This document shows, piece by piece, positions 56,490 through 64,000 of a DNA stretch of 64,000 nt (position 1 is its first letter; the number at the start of each line of letters is the position of its first letter). Source of the DNA: Halonatronomonas betaini (lineage in GTDB: Bacteria > Bacillota > Halanaerobiia > Halanaerobiales > Halarsenatibacteraceae). The position numbers were made by a program, and so were the translations under genes. The stretch is from positions 41,741 through 105,740 of the forward strand of contig NZ_JADPIE010000001.1 in NCBI RefSeq assembly GCF_015666175.1. Reading direction: 5' to 3'. The notes beneath the pieces are model-generated. The model was not told the origin of the DNA. It did no database searches and was given only the letters and a program-made list of their open reading frames with translations.

Positions 56490-57569
56490 ATGTTTCAGAA
56501 CCGATTCTTTAAATTTACAGCAGCTACTATAATGCTCTTAGCAATATTTTTTATTATAAACCAGATACCACAGCTAGTTGATTTTTTTAGCGGTATCTTT
56601 CAGTTAGTAATAATACCATTACTACTGGCAACATTTTTCTATTATCTACTTAGACCATCAGTCAGATTTTTGTATAAAAATATTAAGCATAAGAATCTAT
56701 CGATTCTTTTAACAATTTTAGCACTGCTTGTTCTAATCTCCTTTATAACTTATTTTGCTGGTAATATCATTTATACAGAAGTTCAAAGACTGATTAGATT
56801 TTTAAGTGATTATGAAAATATCGCTGTCCGAATCAGTCAGGCAATAAGTGATGTAGAGGAGATAGAATTTTTAGCAGAAATTGATATAGAGGGTAGGTTA
56901 GTTCAAATTGCCAGAGATGTTGGTAATAGGGTTACAGGCTTTGATTTTATAGGGATCTTTGATTCCCTGGCCCAGATGTTTATTATAGTCTTTTTAACAC
57001 CCTTTCTGGTAATTTATTTTCTTAAAGATGATAGACTATTATTCAAGAAGTTTCTCAGATTGATCCCTAAGGAGAAAAGAGATACTGTAAAAGCAATTAT
57101 AGGTAAAATAGATCGAACCTTCGGTGTTTATATACCCAGTCAGCTCTTAGTTGGAGCTATCTCCGGTATTATTATGTTCATAGGCTATATGATTATCGGG
57201 ATGCCCAATGCCCTGGGTCTGGCTTTTATACTGGCAGTAGCATCTATCATACCATTTATCGGACCGGCAATTGGTGTTGCCCCGGCTGTTTTTATTGCCT
57301 TAACGACCAGCTGGGTAATGTTACTCCAGGTGGCTGTCTTGATGACGATTGTCCAGCAGTTTGAAAACAATGTTGTCAGGCCAATTCTCCAGGGTGGCAT
57401 GTTAAACACCCATCCTATTGCTGTAATTCTCTGTATTGTCATCGCCTCCCTTTCATTTGGAATCCTGGGAGCTCTGGTAGCAGTTCCTGTCTATGTTTCT
57501 ATCAGAGAGAGCAGCAAAGTTATCCTCAGCGGAAAAGGTGGTATGTTCTCAGAGATAGGAAATAATTAA
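56490..57569 (+). CDS. AI-2E family transporter (PerM-like)
   Basis: This 359-residue membrane protein has about seven to eight transmembrane helices and the family motifs PSVRFLYKN, FLTPFLVIYFLKDDR, and the C-terminal pattern VQQFENNVVRPILQG with HPIAVILCI. Members include TqsA/YdiK-type exporters and some Na+/H+ antiporters. The substrate is unknown. AGGAGG precedes the ATG and a terminator follows. Confidence 0.88.
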   Translation: MFQNRFFKFTAATIMLLAIFFIINQIPQLVDFFSGIFQLVIIPLLLATFFYYLLRPSVRFLYKNIKHKNLSILLTILALLVLISFITYFAGNIIYTEVQRLIRFLSDYENIAVRISQAISDVEEIEFLAEIDIEGRLVQIARDVGNRVTGFDFIGIFDSLAQMFIIVFLTPFLVIYFLKDDRLLFKKFLRLIPKEKRDTVKAIIGKIDRTFGVYIPSQLLVGAISGIIMFIGYMIIGMPNALGLAFILAVASIIPFIGPAIGVAPAVFIALTTSWVMLLQVAVLMTIVQQFENNVVRPILQGGMLNTHPIAVILCIVIASLSFGILGALVAVPVYVSIRESSKVILSGKGGMFSEIGNN

Positions 57570-57613
57570 AGCTATATTTATTCATATCAGATAAATACTT
57601 TATAAGTGATTCA

Positions 57614-57637
57614 GGCGGCCTCTGGCCGTCTTTTTTT
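57614..57637 (+). terminator. Rho-independent terminator of the AI-2E transporter gene
   Basis: GGCGGCC (57614-57620), TCT loop, GGCCGTC (57624-57630) with one wobble, then TTTTTTT. Confidence 0.85.
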
Positions 57638-57650
57638 ATCTTTTTGATTT

Positions 57651-57677
57651 AATAATTCATGGAGTTCATGAATTATT
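57651..57677. promoter_or_regulatory. Candidate operator upstream of the TRAP operon
   Basis: AATAATTCATG (57651-57661) and CATGAATTATT (57667-57677) are perfect inverted copies separated by GAGTT, about 170 bp before the TAXI binding-protein gene. The size fits a dimeric repressor such as a GntR type. Confidence 0.5.
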
Positions 57678-57846
57678 TCTGATTATTTTCGACAATATTT
57701 TTTAATATTTAAAGGATTTTATGCATATACATAGAATATATATAGTATATTTAATTTAAGTCTTTAAAGCACTAAATTACTTAATGTGAGGGGGGAATTA
57801 TATAGGAAGATTTACCAAAACAATAAAGACAAATAGGGAGGATAAT

Positions 57847-58845
57847 ATGAAAAAATTATTAACAGTATTTATTGTAGTCTTATTGATTATGGCATTTAGT
57901 ACTGCGACCTTTGCTAGTGAATTTATTGGGATTGCAACAGGTTCAACCGGAGGAACTTTTTATCCAGTAGGTGTTACAATTGCCACAGTTATCGAAGATG
58001 CTATTGGAGAAGAGATGAATGTCAGGTTCTCAGCTCACACCTCAGGAGGTAGTGCTGATAATCTCCAAATGCTTGCTTATAATGAAATTGAAATGGCTAT
58101 TGTTGGTGCAGTTCCGACTTCCCAGGCTTATCTTGGAGTAGAGCAGTATGAAGGAGCAGAAATCAAGAATTTAAGATATGTTACTGCCCTTTATCCAGAA
58201 GTTATCCAGTTTGTTTATAGGCTAGATAGCGACATTGAGACTGTCCATGACCTTGTTGGTAAAAGGGTTGCTTTAGGGCCTCCAGGTGGTGGAGGAACAT
58301 TCTATACTCCTCCAATCTTTGAGGCTGTCGGTGACTTTACTGAAGCAGATTTAAGGGCCGAGTATATGGGTTATTCCGATTCAGCCCAGGCAATGCAGAA
58401 TAATCTAATCTCAGCAGCATATTTAGGTGCCAGTTACCCAACTGCTGCGGTTTCAGAATTATTTGCTAGCCCTGTCAATGTTGATATCATAGAATTTACC
58501 GATGATGAGATCGCTGATCTCCAGGAGCTAGCACCATATTTTACAAAGGTTGTTATTCCTGAGGGGACTTATCCAGGTCAGGATAGAAACCTATCAGTTG
58601 TTGGTTTCAAAACAGCAATAGTTGTTACTGAAGATGTCAGCGAGGATATTATATACGCAATGCTTAATGCTTTTTATCTAGAAGAGTTAGAAGAACTTCA
58701 CGAGAGACAGAGTGCATTAAAGCCAGTTGTTTTAGAAGAAGCTATTGCAGGTCTGAGTGGTGCTCCTCTTCATCCAGGAGCAGTAAGATTTTATGAAGAG
58801 CAGGGCTTTGAAATTCCAGAAGAATTACTTCCACCTGAGCTCTAA
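57847..58845 (+). CDS. TAXI-type TRAP transporter solute-binding protein
   Basis: This 332-residue protein begins with a signal peptide (MKKLLTVFIVVLLIMAF, cleavage near FAS), then IGIATGSTGGTFYPVG, the TAXI signature, and AHTSGGSADNLQMLA. It would bind an organic substrate outside the cell for the TRAP permease. Typical TAXI proteins are near this length. The operon holds hydrolases of acylated or carbamoylated amino acids, so a related substrate is likely. GGGAGG precedes the ATG. Confidence 0.92.
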   Translation: MKKLLTVFIVVLLIMAFSTATFASEFIGIATGSTGGTFYPVGVTIATVIEDAIGEEMNVRFSAHTSGGSADNLQMLAYNEIEMAIVGAVPTSQAYLGVEQYEGAEIKNLRYVTALYPEVIQFVYRLDSDIETVHDLVGKRVALGPPGGGGTFYTPPIFEAVGDFTEADLRAEYMGYSDSAQAMQNNLISAAYLGASYPTAAVSELFASPVNVDIIEFTDDEIADLQELAPYFTKVVIPEGTYPGQDRNLSVVGFKTAIVVTEDVSEDIIYAMLNAFYLEELEELHERQSALKPVVLEEAIAGLSGAPLHPGAVRFYEEQGFEIPEELLPPEL

Positions 58846-58863
58846 AATCTTAGATAATCCCGG

Positions 58864-58888
58864 GGCCTAACGATTTGTTAGGCCTCTT
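58864..58888 (+). terminator. Attenuating hairpin between TRAP binding protein and permease genes
   Basis: GGCCTAAC (58864-58871) pairs with GTTAGGCC (58877-58884), followed by TCTTTCT. Partial termination here would give more binding protein than permease. Confidence 0.65.
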
Positions 58889-58915
58889 TCTGAATTAATT
58901 TGAAGGAGTGAAATT

Positions 58916-60850
58916 ATGGCTGCTAAAAAGAAGAGAAAAGAATATAAACAGAAATTGTCTAGATCTTTATCAGGCAGGTTAAAAACTTTCGTCTGGATTT
59001 ATGCAATAGGTATTTCAGCAGTTCACCTCTACATGAATAGCTTTGGGTTGATTGGAGTTGTCCAAAAGAACTTAATCCATCTTAGTTTATTAATGTCGCT
59101 GGGTTTTCTCTTAACCCCAGCTACTAAAAGATCGCCATTGGATAGGCCTTCTATTATTGATTGGACCTTATTCCTGGCCACTCTTGGCTGTGGTGTTTAC
59201 TTTTATTTTGGCTATTTAAGATTAACCCAGGCCATGCTTGTCCCAATCAGGTCTGACTTTATTTATGGAATTGTATTTTCATTATTATTAATTGAGGCAT
59301 CAAGAAGGTTAGTTGGTCTACCATTAACAATTCTGGCAACTCTATTTGTTGTATATATCTATGTTGGGCCTTATATGCCTGGCCAGCTGGCTCATAGAGG
59401 TTTTAATCTCCAGAGAATTCTAGTGAGGATGACAATGACTTCTGAAGGGGTCCTGGGTGTTGCCTTAATGGTTTCAGCTTCATATATATTTATGTTTATT
59501 TTGTTTGCCAGCTTTTTAAAGGCGACACAGGCTTCAAAGTTTTTCAATGATTTTGCCCAGGCTTTAACTGGAAAAGCCAGAGGTGGCCCAGCCAAAGTTG
59601 CAATCTTTGCCAGTGCACTAACTGGAACAATTAATGGTAGTTCCCAGGCCAATGTGGCAACAACCGGCTCATTTACGATTCCATTAATGAAAGAGACTGG
59701 CTATACTCCACACTTTGCAGGGGCAGTTGAGGCGATAGCCTCCACTGGCGGAGTTTTAATGCCGCCGATCATGGGAGCTGCTGCTTTTATTATGAGCTCT
59801 TTAATTGGAATACCATATTCAACAATAATCGCTGCTGCTTTAACACCATCAATCTTATATTATTTTACCCTTTATAATATGGTTGATTTAAGGGCAGCTA
59901 AAATGGGCATCGTCGGTTTAGATAGAGATAAATTGCCTGATCTTAAAGAAGTTATCCTTGGGCGGGGCTATTTAATTCTACCCCTGATTTTAATTATTGC
60001 AGCCCTAGTTATTGGATTTAGCCCGGTTATGGCTGGTTTTATTGGTATCATTTCAACAATTGTCGCAGGTGCAATCAGAAAGGAAACCAGGCTTTCTTTT
60101 ATGGACATCTTAAATGCCATGGCTGAAGGAGCCCAGAATGCTATATCAATAGCTGTAATCTGTGGCCTGGTCGGATTTATAATCGGTTCAGTCGGTATGA
60201 CAGGGATTGGCCAGACTATCGGTAATAATATTGTTAGTCTGGCAGGGGGACAACTATTTTTAACGGCATTTCTCTGTATGATAGTTGCAATTATTTTAGG
60301 CATGGGTCTGCCTGGACCAGCATGTTATATAGTTACGTCTACTATAGCAGCTCCAGCGCTAATGGTGCTTGGTATACCAGTGCTGGCAGCCCATTTCTTT
60401 GCCTTTTACTTTGGAATAATGTCAGCTGTTATACCGCCAGTAGCTCTAACATCGTTTACGGCGGGGGCCATTGCCGAAGCTGATACTAACCTTGTTGCCA
60501 AATACGGGTTTTTACTCGGGGCGGCTGGAATGCTACTGCCATATATGTTTATCTATAATCCGGTAATCTTAATGATAGACTTTAGCTGGGTTAATTATGT
60601 TTATTCGTCTTTTTCATTATTTGTTGGCCTTTATCTTGCTGCAGCAGTAATCATCGGTATGCTCAAGATTCCTTTAAGCTTATTTGAGAGGCTTTTATTT
60701 GGAATAGCTTCTCTTTTGCTTATAATTCCTAATCCTACAATTAGACTGTCAGGCCTGGCTTTAGCAGTAGTTTTTTATATCCGGCACAGAGGGCTTGCCA
60801 GCAAATCAGACTGGGTAGCAGATCCAGAATTGGCTGAAGACCTTGCTTGA
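58916..60850 (+). CDS. TRAP transporter fused permease (TAXI type)
   Basis: This 644-residue protein fuses the small (4 TM) and large (12 TM) TRAP membrane subunits. It contains TNGSS-like GTINGSSQANVATTGSF, the DctM-type motif, GLPGPACYIVTS and APALMVLGIPVLAAHFF. It couples solute import to a sodium or proton gradient. It lies 70 bp after the binding protein with an attenuator in between and a GAAGGAG site. Confidence 0.92.
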   Translation: MAAKKKRKEYKQKLSRSLSGRLKTFVWIYAIGISAVHLYMNSFGLIGVVQKNLIHLSLLMSLGFLLTPATKRSPLDRPSIIDWTLFLATLGCGVYFYFGYLRLTQAMLVPIRSDFIYGIVFSLLLIEASRRLVGLPLTILATLFVVYIYVGPYMPGQLAHRGFNLQRILVRMTMTSEGVLGVALMVSASYIFMFILFASFLKATQASKFFNDFAQALTGKARGGPAKVAIFASALTGTINGSSQANVATTGSFTIPLMKETGYTPHFAGAVEAIASTGGVLMPPIMGAAAFIMSSLIGIPYSTIIAAALTPSILYYFTLYNMVDLRAAKMGIVGLDRDKLPDLKEVILGRGYLILPLILIIAALVIGFSPVMAGFIGIISTIVAGAIRKETRLSFMDILNAMAEGAQNAISIAVICGLVGFIIGSVGMTGIGQTIGNNIVSLAGGQLFLTAFLCMIVAIILGMGLPGPACYIVTSTIAAPALMVLGIPVLAAHFFAFYFGIMSAVIPPVALTSFTAGAIAEADTNLVAKYGFLLGAAGMLLPYMFIYNPVILMIDFSWVNYVYSSFSLFVGLYLAAAVIIGMLKIPLSLFERLLFGIASLLLIIPNPTIRLSGLALAVVFYIRHRGLASKSDWVADPELAEDLA

Positions 60851-60889
60851 TTAAAAAGCTAATATATTTAAAAGAAAGAGGGTATATCT

Positions 60890-62098
60890 ATGCTCCAGCA
60901 AATAAAAGACTTATTACAGGAAAGTAAAGACTGGATTGTTGAACAGCGTCGTCATCTTCATCAGTTTCCAGAGGCCAGCCAGAAAGAGTTCAGGACTTCA
61001 GAGTATATAATTTCTATTTTAGAGGATTTAAATCTCTATGAAATTAAAACTGGGTTTTATAATACAGGGGTTACTGGCTTAATCAAAGGCAGTCGGCCAG
61101 GGCCGACAATTGGGCTTAGATTTGATATTGATGCCCTGGAGATGAAAGAAAAGACTGACCTACCCTTTGCCTCTCAAAATCAGGGTTTAATGCACGCCTG
61201 TGGCCATGACGGTCATACTGCCATGGGACTCGGTGCAGCAAAGATTCTGACCAGCTTAAAGGCTGAATTCCCAGGGAGTATCAAATTGATCTTTCAGCCA
61301 GCTGAAGAAGATGGTTGGAGTGGCGGTGGAGCCCAGTATTTAATTAAAGAAGGTGTGCTTGAAGATCCTGAAGTTAAAGCAATATTGGGTATGCATATCT
61401 GGCCTAATTTAACTGTCGGCAAGATTGCTACTCGTTCCGGGGTGATTATGGGAGCATCAGACCCATTCCAGATTGAAATCACTGGTCAGGGTGGCCATGC
61501 TTCCCAGCCTCATTTCACAGTCGATCCGATAGTTATCGGTTCCCAGATAGTCAACAACCTGCAGACAATCGTCAGTAGAAATACTGACCCCTTTGAGCAG
61601 GTTGTTATTTCAGTTGGAGTTTTTAATGGTGGAACCCGTTATAATACCATTCCGGATCAGGTAACCCTTAAAGGGACAGTTAGAACTTTTAATCAGGAAG
61701 TTAGAGATAAAGTAGAAGCAAGGATGAAAGAAATTATTGAAAAGACAGCTGAAGGTTTAGGGGGCAGAGCAGAATTTAATTATATCAGAGGCTATCCCCC
61801 AGTAGTTAACAACCAGGGGCTAGTTCAACTGGCTGAAAAAACTTTAAGCAGGCCTGACAGCTTAACAGAGCTAGTATTAGAAGAAAGACCGGCACCTACC
61901 GGCGAGGATTTTGCCTATTTTGCCCGGGCTGTGCCAGGACTGTTTCTCTGGTTAGGGGCTGCAGAATCTAAAGACTCACCTGGGCTCCACAGCCCTTACT
62001 TTGATTTTCCAGAAGAAATCCTATTAAATGGGGTTCAGGCTTTATTATTACTTGCTATCAATTGGTTGAAAATGCAGGAGGTCGAAAATGGGAGCTAG
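60890..62098 (+). CDS. M20-family amidohydrolase (N-acyl-amino-acid/hippurate type)
   Basis: This 402-residue enzyme has RRHLHQFPEASQKEF, MHACGHDGHTAMG (metal Cys/His), QPAEEDGWSGGGAQY (catalytic Glu, about 140), GMHIWPNLTVG and late His HSPYFDFPEE. It matches IAA-amino acid hydrolase/N-acetyl- or benzoyl-amino acid amidohydrolases. In this operon it probably hydrolyses the imported compound to a free amino acid. Its 3' end overlaps the next gene by 11 bp. Confidence 0.88.
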   Translation: MLQQIKDLLQESKDWIVEQRRHLHQFPEASQKEFRTSEYIISILEDLNLYEIKTGFYNTGVTGLIKGSRPGPTIGLRFDIDALEMKEKTDLPFASQNQGLMHACGHDGHTAMGLGAAKILTSLKAEFPGSIKLIFQPAEEDGWSGGGAQYLIKEGVLEDPEVKAILGMHIWPNLTVGKIATRSGVIMGASDPFQIEITGQGGHASQPHFTVDPIVIGSQIVNNLQTIVSRNTDPFEQVVISVGVFNGGTRYNTIPDQVTLKGTVRTFNQEVRDKVEARMKEIIEKTAEGLGGRAEFNYIRGYPPVVNNQGLVQLAEKTLSRPDSLTELVLEERPAPTGEDFAYFARAVPGLFLWLGAAESKDSPGLHSPYFDFPEEILLNGVQALLLLAINWLKMQEVENGS

Positions 62099-63341
62099 TA
62101 AAATTATTATTACAGGAGGCAAGTTAATCGATGTAGAGGCTGGAGATATAATTGAGGATTCGGTTATTATTATTGAAGATAGCAGGGTTACAGCAGCCGG
62201 CAGTAGCAATGATATAGAGCTGCCAACTGGTGCTGATATAATCAAAGTTGATGCGTCAGGCAGGACTACTTTGCCTGGTTTGATTGATGCCCATACCCAT
62301 TTGCAGCTGGTCCCGGCTGAAAATGAGCATGAAACTCTAATAAAGTCAGTGCCATTGAAGGCTATTCAAGCTGCAAGTAATGCCCAAAAGACCCTGGAGG
62401 CAGGCTTTACAACAATTAGAGATTTAGGTGCAGAGCATCTAGTCGACCTGGCTGTTAGAGATGCTATAAATGATGGTTTTATTATTGGCCCCAGTGTTCT
62501 GGCCAGTGGCTATAAGATTGCACCAACAGGGGCAGATTTTAGAATTTATCCGCCTGAAGTTAAAATTTCAGGCCAGTATACAATGGACTCAGCAAGTGAA
62601 ATCAGAAGAGCAACAAGAGAACTAGTAGCTCTCGGTGTCGATCAGATTAAGATTATGACCAGTGGCAGGACATTCCGTAAAACTTCATCTCCTGATACTA
62701 AAGTTTATAGTTTAAAAGAGGTGAAGACTGCTGTAGAGATTGCCCATGATAATGGTCTTAAGATTTCAGCCCATGCCCATGGTGCTGCCGGGGTTAAGTT
62801 AGCTCTGGAAGCTGGTTGTGATACAATTGAACATGGGACAATTCTGGACAAGGCTGATATTGAGTTCATGTTGGAGAATAATATTTACCTGGTTCCTACC
62901 TTTTCATATAGTAGCAATTTAAAGAGGCTAAAGGGTGATTCAGGCATTCCTGATTATTCTATAAATAAGGCTTTGAGCAGCCGGGGAAAACGGCTTAAAA
63001 GTTTTCAGGCCGCTTATCAGGCCGGAGTCAAAATTGCCATGGGTTCAGACTCTGGGATGCCATTTGTCCCTCATGGGACCAATGCTATTGAGATAATTGA
63101 AATGGTTAAGGCAGGTATGTCTAATTTAGATGCAATCAGATCAGCTACCATTATTGCAGCTGGAGCCCTGGGAATTGAAGATAGAACAGGTTCAATAAGA
63201 CCTGGCAAAGATGCTGATTTGATAATAGTTGATGGTGACCCTATTAAAAATATTGAAGTCTTATCAGAGATTAATAATATTGAAATGATCATTAAATCAG
63301 GAGAACCAGTAATAAAAAGAGGCGAATATACTTGCGGATAA
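62088..63341 (+). CDS. Amidohydrolase (imidazolonepropionase/prolidase-like)
   Basis: This 417-residue metal hydrolase has the GLIDAHTHLQL metal motif near residue 65, KIMTSGR (carbamylated or metal Lys region), KISAHAHGAAG (His, about 228), DTIEHGT (His, about 248) and GSDSGMPFVPHG (catalytic Asp, about 321). This places it in the amidohydrolase superfamily group of Xaa-Pro dipeptidase and imidazolonepropionase relatives. AGGAGG precedes the start inside the previous gene. Its job is likely hydrolysis of a cyclic or amide intermediate in the same path. Confidence 0.87.
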   Translation: MGASKIIITGGKLIDVEAGDIIEDSVIIIEDSRVTAAGSSNDIELPTGADIIKVDASGRTTLPGLIDAHTHLQLVPAENEHETLIKSVPLKAIQAASNAQKTLEAGFTTIRDLGAEHLVDLAVRDAINDGFIIGPSVLASGYKIAPTGADFRIYPPEVKISGQYTMDSASEIRRATRELVALGVDQIKIMTSGRTFRKTSSPDTKVYSLKEVKTAVEIAHDNGLKISAHAHGAAGVKLALEAGCDTIEHGTILDKADIEFMLENNIYLVPTFSYSSNLKRLKGDSGIPDYSINKALSSRGKRLKSFQAAYQAGVKIAMGSDSGMPFVPHGTNAIEIIEMVKAGMSNLDAIRSATIIAAGALGIEDRTGSIRPGKDADLIIVDGDPIKNIEVLSEINNIEMIIKSGEPVIKRGEYTCG

Positions 63342-63392
63342 GAAAACCAGGAAAGATCTTAATCAGCAAACAAGTTAGGGGATTATATAATA

Positions 63393-64000
63393 ATGAGAAT
63401 AAATAAAAAGAGACTTAAGACTAGTATGCTTGAGATTGGCAATATTGGAAAAGATTCGACTGGAGGTATCACCAGGCTGGCATTTAGCCATGAATATAAG
63501 GTTGCAGCCTGGCGATTGAGCCAGTTGATGGAAGATGCTGGTTTAGAGGTGAAGCAGGATCCATTAGCTACTATTTATGGTCGCCGAGATGGAGAGGATA
63601 ATACCCTGCCAGCTATTATGTTTGGCTCCCACCTTGATACAGTTAAAAACGGCGGTCTCTATGATGGATTGCTTGGAATTATGTCCGGTCTCGAAGTTAT
63701 TAATACTTTAAATGACCTGGGAATAACTACTAAAAACCCTCTAGAACTGGTTGCCTTTAATGCTGAAGAAGGTAGCGCGATGGGAGGGACCTTTGCCAGT
63801 AGAGTTATTGCAGGCTTAATTTCCCCTGATAAGAGTTTTTTACAGGATCATCTTCCAGATTATAATTTAAGACCAGAAGACCTTTTGGCATCTCGGCGTA
63901 ATCTTAATGAAATTAAGGCATTTTTAGAATTGCATATCGAACAGGGCAGAGTTCTTGAAGGCGAGAATATTCCAATTGGAATTGTTACTGGAATAGCCGG
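63393..64000 (+). CDS. Zn-dependent hydantoinase/carbamoylase family hydrolase (3' truncated)
   Basis: The first ~202 residues before the window end match N-carbamoyl-L-amino acid hydrolase or allantoate amidohydrolase: GGITRLAFSHEYKVA, then MFGSHLDTVKNGGLYDG (metal His and Asp, about 80-90), FNAEEGSAMGGTFASR (catalytic Glu, about 125) and FLELHIEQGRVLE. The start ATG at 63393 follows TTAGGGGAT. It completes a set of three hydrolases with the TRAP transporter, pointing to uptake of a ureido, cyclic or acyl amino compound. Confidence 0.88.
   Translation, partial: MRINKKRLKTSMLEIGNIGKDSTGGITRLAFSHEYKVAAWRLSQLMEDAGLEVKQDPLATIYGRRDGEDNTLPAIMFGSHLDTVKNGGLYDGLLGIMSGLEVINTLNDLGITTKNPLELVAFNAEEGSAMGGTFASRVIAGLISPDKSFLQDHLPDYNLRPEDLLASRRNLNEIKAFLELHIEQGRVLEGENIPIGIVTGIA

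Noticed and set aside
1..64000. CRISPR arrays, tRNA and rRNA genes
   Set aside because: No regularly spaced repeats, no T-loop GGTTCGAAT-type sequences with cloverleaf context and no rRNA-like stretches were seen by eye; a computed scan would be needed for certainty.

Overview
The window looks like chromosome of a low-GC, anaerobic Gram-positive bacterium, most like the Halanaerobiales (Bacillota). This rests on AT-rich composition, strong AGGAGG ribosome binding sites with frequent TTG/GTG starts, a TAXI-type TRAP transporter, thiamine and c-di-GMP riboswitches, and an ArsM-type arsenite methyltransferase. The taxon is inferred, because no rRNA or tRNA gene was seen.

1-10.2 kb is a phage-derived block. 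It holds a CI-like repressor with an ImmA peptidase facing an early operon (ERF annealase, NinB/HNH-like protein, DnaD-type initiator, DnaC-like loader, SSB). A reverse-strand group follows (FN3-like phage protein and two tiny zinc ribbons), then a second XRE-ImmA-PIN module and a lysis cassette (amidase, holin-like membrane proteins). I see no terminase, portal, capsid, tail or integrase gene, so it is a remnant or a domesticated module.

10.3-20.8 kb is an accessory zone: a Fic enzyme, a wrecked AbiE system, an MntA-HepT pair, an orphan XRE protein, a CPBP protease, and two copies of a DraG-like ADP-ribosylglycohydrolase. Between the DraG copies lie a duplicated structured-RNA element with a micro-ORF (one copy intact, one decayed), a NUMOD3/tandem-HTH protein and a helix-hairpin-helix/CBM48 fusion. 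The second DraG gene sits behind a c-di-GMP-I riboswitch and terminator.

20.8-34.1 kb is the highlight: a very AT-rich, co-directional seven-gene cluster. It encodes an SF1 helicase, a bactofilin-like beta-helix protein, DrmA, DrmB (DUF1998), a NERD-nuclease/SF1 helicase fusion, a radical SAM protein and a GHKL (Hsp90/MORC-like) ATPase. It carries the DISARM DrmA-DrmB core without a DNA methyltransferase, and looks like an undescribed DISARM-related defence system. A PLD-nuclease/SF2 helicase gene follows directly, in more native-looking sequence.

36.6-57.6 kb is mostly core-like: a MazG-like pyrophosphohydrolase, a GNAT-radical SAM fusion, a CheB-CheR-PAS protein overlapping a PAS-GAF-GGDEF-HD-GYP protein, TspO, a histidine phosphatase, a methyltransferase, a ParE/Phd toxin-antitoxin pair, an ArsM-ArsR fusion with its own operator, a second MntA-HepT pair with a frameshift, RarD, an M20 peptidase, a lone Mrp/complex I-like antiporter subunit, and the TPP-riboswitch-controlled thiD-thiE-thiM operon followed by a DnaA-box cluster.

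57.8-64 kb is a catabolic operon: TAXI-TRAP binding protein and fused permease, M20 amidohydrolase, imidazolonepropionase-like amidohydrolase and a carbamoylase-type hydrolase cut by the window edge. Together they suggest uptake and hydrolysis of an acylated, cyclic or carbamoylated amino-acid-like compound.
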